DNA of 48,117 nucleotides from Ruminococcus sp. (GTDB lineage: Bacteria > Bacillota > Clostridia > Oscillospirales > Ruminococcaceae), in assembly GCA_017519145.1 (NCBI GenBank), contig JAFWTA010000060.1, forward strand, positions 1 to 48,117, read 5' to 3'. Positions 42,086-48,117 of the stretch are shown one piece after another. The notes under the pieces were generated by a model. The model was given only the letters and a program-made list of their open reading frames with translations. It did no database searches and was not told the DNA's origin. How positions within the stretch are numbered: position 1 is the first letter of the stretch; every line of letters starts with the position of its first letter. The translations under genes and the position numbers were made by a program.

Positions 42086-42622
42086 ATGAATAAGAAGGCT
42101 TTTGCAGCTATGGCAGCTGCTCTGCTGCTCACAGGATGCAGCAATCCCTTTGACAAGAACGACGCTGAAGAAGCGGCTGTGACCACCACCGCTCCCGTGA
42201 CCACAACAGAGGCTCCCGAGATACCCACCGCCACTCTCCCGCAGAAGATGATATACCTGCGCATGGGCGATGACGAGTCCGCAGAGCCCTTTCTCACCAG
42301 TGACCACATCACCGACTGCTCTATGGAGATAGTTCCCGATCAGCCCGATGATTCCACATATGTGGTGGATATCTTCTTCGATGACGAGGGCAAGGAGATC
42401 TTCGCACAGAAAACCGAGGAGGCTGCTAATAACGGCGGCGTCATTTCTATCTGGTACAACGATTACATTATCAGCCGCGCTACGGTCAATGCTCCCATAA
42501 CAGACGGTGCTGCCGTAATATCGGGGCTGGACATGAACGGCGCTGTAAAGATAACAGGCTGGATATATGAATGTATCCGCCCACAGGACAATACTACTGA
42601 TGAAGGTGAACAAAATGGCTAA
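42086..42622 (+). CDS. Lipoprotein consisting of a SecD P1-head-like domain (2)
   Basis: This 178-residue protein has a lipobox (MNKKAFAAMAAALLLTG then Cys) and a Thr-rich linker (about 32-52). Residues about 90-165 form a SecD-head-like domain: VVDIFFDDEGKEIFAQKTEE, then GGVISIWYNDYIISRATVNA, then PITDGAAVISG. The match to SecD is weaker than in the previous gene but has the same order and spacing. It is not fused to membrane segments. AGGAGGTATATGAG precedes ATG. The stop overlaps the start region of the radical SAM gene. Confidence 0.7.
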   Translation: MNKKAFAAMAAALLLTGCSNPFDKNDAEEAAVTTTAPVTTTEAPEIPTATLPQKMIYLRMGDDESAEPFLTSDHITDCSMEIVPDQPDDSTYVVDIFFDDEGKEIFAQKTEEAANNGGVISIWYNDYIISRATVNAPITDGAAVISGLDMNGAVKITGWIYECIRPQDNTTDEGEQNG

Positions 42623-43229
42623 AGCTATGACTATTTCTTATGTTGTCGGGGATAATCTCTATCTCAACCTGACAAATAAGTGCCCCTGCGCCTGCACTTT
42701 CTGCATACGCAACCACGCCGACGGCGCTTACGGCTCAGACCCCCTGTGGCTGGAGCATGAGCCCGATATGAACGAGATAATGGCGGATCTCAGAAAGCGC
42801 GACCTGAGAAAATTCCGCGAGGTGGTATTCTGCGGCTACGGCGAGCCCACCGAGCGCCTTGATGTGCTCCTTGAAACTGCCGCTTATCTCCGCAGCAGAG
42901 AGCACTGCCCCAGACTCAGACTCAACACCAACGGTCTCGGAGACCTTATCCACGGCAGGAGCATCGCCAAGGAGCTGTGCTACGCTCTGGACTGCATCTC
43001 CATAAGCCTTAATGCTCCCACCGATGAGGAGTACATGAAGGTCACAAGACCCAAGTTCCCAAATGCTTTCGAGGGACTCCAGAAATTCACCAAGGACTGC
43101 GTAAAGGCTGGCAGAGCCGAGATAATCATGTCCGTTGTTGACGTTATCCCTCCCGAGCAGATAGAGGCTTCAAAAAAGCTTGCCGATAAGCTGGGGGCTA
43201 AGCTCCGCGTAAGGACCTTTGACGAGTAA
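42615..43229 (+). CDS. Short radical SAM protein, TatD-associated family
   Basis: This 204-residue protein has the radical SAM cluster CPCACTFC, that is Cys23, Cys27 and Cys30 in CxxxCxxC spacing, followed by a GYGEPTERLD glycine-rich S-adenosylmethionine loop and LRLNTNGLG. The size and NKCPCACTFCIRN context fit the family named radical SAM, TatD family-associated (TIGR04038). The reaction is unknown. The start at 42615 overlaps the previous gene by 8 bases and has AAGGTG 5 bases upstream; another Met at 42600 is possible. Confidence 0.85.
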   Translation: MAKAMTISYVVGDNLYLNLTNKCPCACTFCIRNHADGAYGSDPLWLEHEPDMNEIMADLRKRDLRKFREVVFCGYGEPTERLDVLLETAAYLRSREHCPRLRLNTNGLGDLIHGRSIAKELCYALDCISISLNAPTDEEYMKVTRPKFPNAFEGLQKFTKDCVKAGRAEIIMSVVDVIPPEQIEASKKLADKLGAKLRVRTFDE

Positions 43230-43307
43230 AAATCCTCACAGATTTCAACAGGTGAATTTGTGCATTATTTTTATCTCTCCCCTATGGAAAATAATTCAAG
43301 AGTATGG

Positions 43308-43313
43308 TATAAT
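43308..43313 (+). promoter_or_regulatory. Extended -10 promoter before the 43-residue peptide gene
   Basis: TGG-TATAAT (TGNTATAAT) with no clear -35 box at 17 bases lies 46 bases upstream of the small gene. Confidence 0.5.
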
Positions 43314-43359
43314 TATTTATTGAAAGATTTCTCTTGATCTGACGGAAGGAGTAGTTCCT

Positions 43360-43491
43360 ATGAGTAAAAAAGGCAAGATCATCCTTGCAGCTTCACTTTC
43401 CACCTCGGTTCTGGCTGTTACAGCCGCTGTGGTAACAGTTTTCGTCTGCAAGCGCATTTACGAGAAGAATTACTTCTCGGTAACAGATTAA
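43360..43491 (+). CDS. 43-residue single-helix membrane peptide
   Basis: The ORF reads MSKKGKIILAASLSTSVLAV and continues to a charged tail KRIYEKNYFSVTD. A Lys-rich start, one helix (about 8-30) ending VFVCKR, and a hydrophilic C-terminus give a typical small membrane protein. GGAAGGAG is 8 bases before ATG, and an extended -10 promoter precedes it. It ends 33 bases before ilvE. No family is recognised and it is too short for most gene callers. Confidence 0.55.
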   Translation: MSKKGKIILAASLSTSVLAVTAAVVTVFVCKRIYEKNYFSVTD

Positions 43492-43524
43492 CAGGTAATT
43501 ATTTAAAGAAGAAGGTTGAATAAT

Positions 43525-44592
43525 ATGGAAATCAAATTCACAAAAGCAGAAACTCTCAAGGCTAAGCCCCAGCCCGGCGACAAGCTCGGCTTCGGTCACA
43601 TCTTCACAGACTATATGCTGGTAATGCCCTATGATGAGGGTCAGGGCTGGCACGATCCCGAGATCATGCCCTACGGCAATATCGATCTCTCACCTGCCGC
43701 TATGTGCTTCCACTACGGTCAGGAGGTTTTCGAGGGACTCAAGGCTTACAGAACTGCTGACGGCAAGGTACAGCTCTTCCGCCCCGAGGAGAACTTCAAG
43801 AGACTCAACAAGTCCAACGAAAGACTTGTTATCCCCGAGCTCCCCGTTGAGCTTGGTATGCAGTGCCTGACAGAGCTCGTAAAGATCGAGAAGGACTGGG
43901 TCCCCTCAAAGGACGGCGAGTCACTCTATATCAGACCCTTCATCATCGCTGTTGACCCCTTTCTCGGAGTTAAGCCCGGCGAGCACTACCTCTTTATCAT
44001 AATCCTTTCTCCTTCGGGAGCTTACTATGAGACAGGTCTCAACCCCGTTAATATCTACGTTGAGAGCAAATATGTCCGCGCTGTAAGAGGCGGTATGGGC
44101 TTCGCTAAGACAGGCGGCAACTACGCTGCTTCTCTTATCGGACAGGACGAGGCTCACAAGCAGAACTACTCACAGGTACTCTGGCTCGACGGCGTTGAGC
44201 AGAAGTACATCGAGGAAGTCGGCGCTATGAACATCTTCTTCGTTATCGACGGCAAGGTAGTTACTCCTATGCTTCAGGGCTCTATCCTCCCCGGCATCAC
44301 AAGAAAGTCCGCTATCGAGGTATGCAAGTCAAAGGGTCTCGAGGTCGAGGAAAGACGTATAGATATCCAGGAGATCGCTGACGCTTACGATGCCGGCAAG
44401 CTGGACGAGGTATTCGGTACAGGTACAGCTGCTGTTATCTCTCCTGTCGGTCACCTCAAGTGGGGCGACAAGGTAATGGAGATCAACGGCAACAAGATCG
44501 GCAAGATCTCTCAGATGCTCTACGATACAATGACAGGTATCCAGTGGGGCAAGGTTGAGGATACATTCAACTGGGTATACCCCATCGACTGA
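43525..44592 (+). CDS. ilvE: Branched-chain amino acid aminotransferase
   Basis: IlvE transaminates Leu, Ile and Val with PLP. The 355-residue protein has [16 protein letters not shown] (about 68-83), the PLP Lys in [15 protein letters not shown] (about 188-202) and [12 protein letters not shown] (about 257). The start ATG at 43525 is preferred to a TTG nine bases upstream, because AAGAAGG precedes it at normal distance. It follows the small membrane peptide gene and ends at a good terminator. Confidence 0.95.
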   Translation: MEIKFTKAETLKAKPQPGDKLGFGHIFTDYMLVMPYDEGQGWHDPEIMPYGNIDLSPAAMCFHYGQEVFEGLKAYRTADGKVQLFRPEENFKRLNKSNERLVIPELPVELGMQCLTELVKIEKDWVPSKDGESLYIRPFIIAVDPFLGVKPGEHYLFIIILSPSGAYYETGLNPVNIYVESKYVRAVRGGMGFAKTGGNYAASLIGQDEAHKQNYSQVLWLDGVEQKYIEEVGAMNIFFVIDGKVVTPMLQGSILPGITRKSAIEVCKSKGLEVEERRIDIQEIADAYDAGKLDEVFGTGTAAVISPVGHLKWGDKVMEINGNKIGKISQMLYDTMTGIQWGKVEDTFNWVYPID

Positions 44593-44616
44593 TCCCCACA
44601 TATACCATAAACACAC

Positions 44617-44656
44617 AGTCCCTGAGCGTTCAGCTGAGCACTCAGGGACTTTTATT
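44617..44656 (+). terminator. ilvE terminator
   Basis: AGTCCCTGAG and CTCAGGGACT form a 10-bp stem with a 14-base loop, followed by TTTATTATT. Confidence 0.88.
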
Positions 44657-44679
44657 ATTGTCATTATATGCTCCCGTCT

Positions 44680-44688
44680 CATATAATA
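44680..44688 (+). promoter_or_regulatory. Possible -10 element of dpaA-dpaB
   Basis: CATATAATA fits the CATANNNTA -10 pattern of mother-cell sigma factors (sigma-E/K), which drive dipicolinate genes in Bacillus. It also contains TATAAT, so sigma-A cannot be excluded, and no clear sigma-K -35 AC was seen. Confidence 0.3.
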
Positions 44689-44740
44689 ATCTGATTAGAG
44701 ATAATCACTTTATGCCTTTTATGGCAGATTGGAGAGCATT

Positions 44741-45604
44741 ATGACTAAACATAGAATACTTATCGCAGGCGGCGATACAAGACAGCTCTACTGCGCTGAA
44801 CGCCTTGCCCGCGAATACGATGTGAGGGTGCTGGGCTTCGACAGGGAGTTCTTCCCTGAGGACTCCGCTCTGACAGACGCCCTTCCCTCTGAAAAGGGCA
44901 GCTTTGACTGCGCGGTGCTGCCCGTTCCGCCTCTTGACGACAAAGGCAATATCTACACTCCCTGCTTCAGCGGCGAGATAAGCGCAGAGACCGTGTCGGA
45001 GCTCCTTGCGGAAGACGGCTGCGTTTTCGCAGGCAAGGCTGATGACAGGCTCAGAAAAGCTGTGCAGGGGCGCTTTATATGCGACTATCTCCTCCGTGAG
45101 GAGCTGAACCTGAAAAACGCCGTCCCCACCGCCGAGGGCGCTGTGCAGCTGGCTCTGGAGGAGCTTCCCGTGACCCTCAGCGGTCTCGATGTCCTCATTG
45201 TTGGACTGGGCAGGATAGGCACAGCCCTTGCGGAGATACTCAAGGGCTTCGGCGCAAGGGTCACAGCTGCCGTAAGAGACCAACGCGGTGCCGCTAAATC
45301 AAAGCTCCACGGTATATCCTCTGTACCCGTGAAGCTCATTGACGGACGATACGGACTGGTATTCAACACTGTTCCCGCTGTCATCCTCGACAGGGATATA
45401 CTCAGCCGTTTCCGCAGGGATACCCTGTTCATTGATCTTGCCTCAAAGCCCGGCGGCATTGACCCCGACGCCGCCTCAGAGCTGGGGCTCCGTGTGGTGT
45501 GGGCGCTTGGACTCCCCGGCAAGACCGCTCCCGTTACCGCCGGAGAGATAATCGCCGAGACCGTCAGCGCTGTGCTTGCAGAAAGGGGTGAAGCTGTTGA
45601 GTGA
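44741..45604 (+). CDS. dpaA: Dipicolinate synthase subunit A
   Basis: DpaA, with DpaB, forms dipicolinate from dihydrodipicolinate (or the related hydroxytetrahydro compound) in the mother cell of sporulating Firmicutes. The 287-residue protein starts MTKHRILIAGGDTRQLYCAE and has a second Rossmann fold VLIVGLGRIGTALAE (about 154-168), then FIDLASKPGGID and LGLPGKTAPVTAGEI near the end. ATG at 44741 follows GGAGAG; a TTG 12 bases upstream is also in frame. It overlaps dpaB. Confidence 0.93.
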   Translation: MTKHRILIAGGDTRQLYCAERLAREYDVRVLGFDREFFPEDSALTDALPSEKGSFDCAVLPVPPLDDKGNIYTPCFSGEISAETVSELLAEDGCVFAGKADDRLRKAVQGRFICDYLLREELNLKNAVPTAEGAVQLALEELPVTLSGLDVLIVGLGRIGTALAEILKGFGARVTAAVRDQRGAAKSKLHGISSVPVKLIDGRYGLVFNTVPAVILDRDILSRFRRDTLFIDLASKPGGIDPDAASELGLRVVWALGLPGKTAPVTAGEIIAETVSAVLAERGEAVE

Positions 45605-46199
45605 TACTTTCAAGGGGCTCCGCATAGGCTACGCCTTAACAGGCTCATTCTGCACCTTCCGCAGAAGCTTCGAGCAGGCGGAGATACTGGCAGAGTACGG
45701 CGCGGAGCTCATACCCGTTATGTCGGAGAATGCGGCGTCACTGTCCACTCGCTTCGGCACAGCCGAGGATAACCGCCGCAGACTGGCTGAAATAGCCCAC
45801 AGGGAGGTCATAACCGATATCGCCGCCGCAGAGCCCATCGGTCCAAAGAATATGACGGATATAATGGTGGTGGCGCCCTGTACCTCCAACACCGCCGCAA
45901 AGCTTGCCGCCTCTGTTACCGATACCGCTGTGACTATGGCTGTGAAGTCCCACCTCCGCAGCGGTAAGCCGGTGGTGCTCGCCATAGCGTCAAATGACTC
46001 CCTCATGGGCTCGGCTAAGAATATCGGTGAGCTTTTCAATCGTAAGAATTACTTCTTCGTGCCTATGGTGCAGGACGACTGTGTTAACAAGCCTGCCTCA
46101 CTTGTGGCGGAGTTCTCCATGCTGCCGCAGGCTGTGGAGGCAGCGCTGAAAGGTATTCAGCTCCGCCCTATAATCTATCACAGCTCCGATAAACAGTGA
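45597..46199 (+). CDS. dpaB: Dipicolinate synthase subunit B
   Basis: DpaB is a flavoprotein-like partner of DpaA. The 200-residue protein reads SDTFKGLRIGYALTGSFCTF, then MVVAPCTSNTAAKLA (about 91-105) and KPVVLAIASNDSLMGSAKNIG. The start codon is TTG at 45597, chosen because AGGGGTG lies six bases upstream and the product then aligns with known DpaB N-termini. It overlaps the dpaA stop, so the two are coupled. A decayed repeat and a terminator follow. Confidence 0.92.
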   Translation: MSDTFKGLRIGYALTGSFCTFRRSFEQAEILAEYGAELIPVMSENAASLSTRFGTAEDNRRRLAEIAHREVITDIAAAEPIGPKNMTDIMVVAPCTSNTAAKLAASVTDTAVTMAVKSHLRSGKPVVLAIASNDSLMGSAKNIGELFNRKNYFFVPMVQDDCVNKPASLVAEFSMLPQAVEAALKGIQLRPIIYHSSDKQ

Positions 46200-46228
46200 A
46201 TAGCTGCGGTGTCTCTTTCTGCAGCGTT

Positions 46229-46290
46229 ATTTAAATACTGTGAGAGAAGCGAACACATTAATTCTCAATTTTAGCATACGCGCTAAATTT
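46229..46290. repeat. Decayed family A repeat, partial copy
   Basis: TATTTAAATACTGTGAGAGAAGCGAACACATTAA and TTTTAGCATACGCGCTAAATTT match the second half of copy 2 (29644-29826), in the same orientation, but most of the tandem arm and the GTCGC..GCGAC hairpin are missing. Confidence 0.7.
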
Positions 46291-46315
46291 CGGTTCATCA
46301 GAATACACAAAACAC

Positions 46316-46357
46316 AAAGCCCCTGAACGTTTTCTGCGCTCAGGGGCTGATCTTTAT
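46316..46357. terminator. Bidirectional terminator between dpaB and the DUF6056-like gene
   Basis: AGCCCCTGA and TCAGGGGCT pair around a 13-base loop. A T-rich tail lies on the plus side and an A-rich flank on the minus side. It is about 117 bases after dpaB and next to the stop codon of the converging gene. Confidence 0.8.
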
Positions 46358-47904
46358 TATTCGCTTTTTTCAAGGTAATAATCATAGGGGCCGATATATG
46401 TGATAGTGCGCTCCAGCGCCTTATCCGCATCAATACCGTAATACCTCAGGATATATCTGTTGTAGGATATGTCTCCGATCACATATTCATCTTCCTCAAG
46501 TCCCTCAGCTATGTCGTCATGGGTAAACTGTGTGTAAGGAAGAAGTATCATATGCAGGCTCCTGCTCTTTTCGTCCTCAAGCTGCTCCGCGGCAAATTCA
46601 AAGCGAAGTTCGTTATAGTACTTGTTGGCTGCACACTCATATGAAACTACAAATAGTGCCGCAAAACACGCCGCAAAAGCAGCTCTGCGGAACTTGTCCG
46701 CCCTCGCAGAGGCGATGTCTTGTAATACAGGCACTATGACCTCACCGCAGAAAAGTATGCGGAAAATATAATTTGCAAAGAAACATCTCGCTGTAACAGG
46801 ACTTATCAAAAGGAAAGGCGCAGTCAGCAGAAATGTTCCCGCAAGATAGATGTACGCCCTTATTTTGCCGTTTTTGCTGAGATATACATTTACAAGATAG
46901 GCTATCGCGACAACATAGATAAAGGTAAAAGCTGTCTCAATGGCAACTATTCTCATTGCAGGAGTGTTTGCCTTCAAGTCGCTGAAGCATACCGCAAATA
47001 CGGAATAACCCGTGTAAAGCCAACAGATCACCATACAAATATCAAGATACTTCGGCTTCTTATCGCCGTAGTCCTTCTTAAAGTAGAAAACAGTGAACCC
47101 AATGGCTATCGCCAGTGAAAGGACCCATGAGTCCTTGGTGTAGTGCATGACCACAAAGGAATAGGCGTTCTGCATTATATTTGAAAAACCCAGCTCAAAA
47201 TAACGGTCTCCGACGGTATCACCGTTTTCATAGATGTCAGAATAGCTGTGATTACTGAACATTATAATACATGAAACTATCGCTCCAACAAGAAATGCGG
47301 CAGAGTGAAGTACGCCCTTTTTCTTCAGCTTCAGCAGAAGAACGACCACAGCAGCTGAAAGCAGCGCATTGAAAATGGTCATATGCTCGACACATAGCCC
47401 CGACAAAAGTGCCAGCGGCAGGAAAAATACCGCTGTGATCGCCTTGGGACTGTAATCGGTACCGATACACCTGAATAAGAACAGCAGATAGATAAACAGC
47501 AGCATTACCGACACAACATAATTGGTATATGCCGATATCCAGCGTATAGTCTCCGCATAGGTCGCAGCAGGTATGGTCACCGTCAGCAGCATCCCTATGT
47601 AGTACTTGGCGCTGCCAAGACGTTTCTCAAAGTCAAAAAGCTTTCCCAGCATTATCAGAAACGCCGCAAAAGTTACTGCAATAAACATAGTCCTGAACCA
47701 ATAGCTCCTCACGAGCCATATTGTCATCTGATTGGAAAAAAGTCTGCCGTTTGGAGTTCGCCAGACGTCCAGTGCGGAATCCTCCTCGGAATAATACCAG
47801 AGATAATCATCTCCGTTCATAAACAGCGTAAATGCATTCAGCATCGAAAATACTCCTATTATTATGAACGGAAGCAGCTTCAGCAGAACAGTTTTATTTT
47901 TCAT
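46357..47904 (-). CDS. Polytopic membrane protein, DUF6056-like
   Basis: This 515-residue protein has about 11 membrane helices. An N-terminal extracytoplasmic segment MNGDDYLWYYSEEDSALDVW is followed by RTPNGRLFSN, a pattern seen in DUF6056 proteins and in other GT-C-like or Wzy-like membrane enzymes of surface polysaccharides. A short soluble C-terminus (about 430-515) follows. Substrate and activity are unknown. GAGGTGAAGAACTC precedes ATG. It lies just downstream of an rrn operon but behind a good terminator. Confidence 0.7.
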   Translation of the reverse strand: MKNKTVLLKLLPFIIIGVFSMLNAFTLFMNGDDYLWYYSEEDSALDVWRTPNGRLFSNQMTIWLVRSYWFRTMFIAVTFAAFLIMLGKLFDFEKRLGSAKYYIGMLLTVTIPAATYAETIRWISAYTNYVVSVMLLFIYLLFLFRCIGTDYSPKAITAVFFLPLALLSGLCVEHMTIFNALLSAAVVVLLLKLKKKGVLHSAAFLVGAIVSCIIMFSNHSYSDIYENGDTVGDRYFELGFSNIMQNAYSFVVMHYTKDSWVLSLAIAIGFTVFYFKKDYGDKKPKYLDICMVICWLYTGYSVFAVCFSDLKANTPAMRIVAIETAFTFIYVVAIAYLVNVYLSKNGKIRAYIYLAGTFLLTAPFLLISPVTARCFFANYIFRILFCGEVIVPVLQDIASARADKFRRAAFAACFAALFVVSYECAANKYYNELRFEFAAEQLEDEKSRSLHMILLPYTQFTHDDIAEGLEEDEYVIGDISYNRYILRYYGIDADKALERTITYIGPYDYYLEKSE

Positions 47905-47943
47905 GAGTTCTTCACCTCATTTGTAGTGAGAGTTTTCATTATT

Positions 47944-47974
47944 AAAAAAGCTCCATTAGTAAACTAATGGAGCT
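47944..47974 (-). terminator. Terminator of the rrn operon
   Basis: On the minus strand AGCTCCATTAG-TTTA-CTAATGGAGCT is followed by TTTTTAATAA, eight bases after the 5S gene. Confidence 0.92.
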
Positions 47975-47981
47975 GCTTTGT

Positions 47982-48097
<116 letters not shown>

Positions 48098-48117
48098 TAA
48101 ATATTATTGAAGTTTTG

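Overview
The window looks like the chromosome of a Ruminococcus-type clostridium (Firmicutes, Oscillospirales). The evidence is two secreted dockerin-bearing proteins whose dockerin halves carry the VDAS..L..YA pattern typical of Ruminococcus, a single-chain clostridial-type PurL, dipicolinate synthase genes, a TatD-associated radical SAM protein and consensus sigma-A promoters with A/G-rich Shine-Dalgarno sites. This assignment is inferred from gene content; no 16S is present.

Region 1 (1-3.6 kb, minus strand) is the str operon rpsL-rpsG-fusA-tuf, with tuf cut by the window edge. It has a perfect TTGACA-17-TATAAT promoter. Region 2 (3.7-8.4 kb, minus) holds two paralogous secreted LRR proteins with Thr-rich linkers and C-terminal dockerins; the larger also carries six Ig-like modules, two of them a very recent 429-bp duplication. 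Region 3 (8.5-20.4 kb, minus) contains TrkH/TrkA potassium uptake, a HAD phosphatase with a small downstream ORF, an FMN/Fe-S flavoprotein, glycogen synthase, PurL and MtaB. MITE-like hairpin repeats sit at several gene ends.

Region 4 (20.6-25.1 kb) contains an HPr-like protein lacking the catalytic His, two lipoproteins, a degenerate receiver/GGDEF protein and asparagine synthetase. Region 5 (25.2-29.6 kb, minus) is a likely operon: beta-CASP nuclease, zinc-ribbon membrane protein, CCA-adding enzyme, PFL activase. Region 6 (30.2-33.1 kb, plus) is the most unusual part: five consecutive DUF2975-type four-helix membrane proteins, all ending in the same residues ESDETL, followed by a YozG-like XRE regulator, behind one promoter and before one terminator.

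Region 7 (33.2-40.3 kb, minus) contains serC-serA, then a degenerate LCP protein, TatD, PP2C and GNAT, and a SLOG protein. Region 8 (40.5-46.2 kb, plus) contains alanine racemase, two lipoproteins that each look like the periplasmic SecD P1 head without its membrane part, a short radical SAM protein, a 43-residue membrane peptide, a branched-chain aminotransferase and dpaA-dpaB (dipicolinate, a spore component). Region 9 (46.3-48.1 kb, minus) is a polytopic membrane protein next to the 5S rRNA that ends an rrn operon. Most of the window is housekeeping. The parts that deserve attention are the DUF2975 array, the SecD-head lipoproteins, the LRR/Ig/dockerin proteins and several regulator or enzyme families that have lost their catalytic residues.
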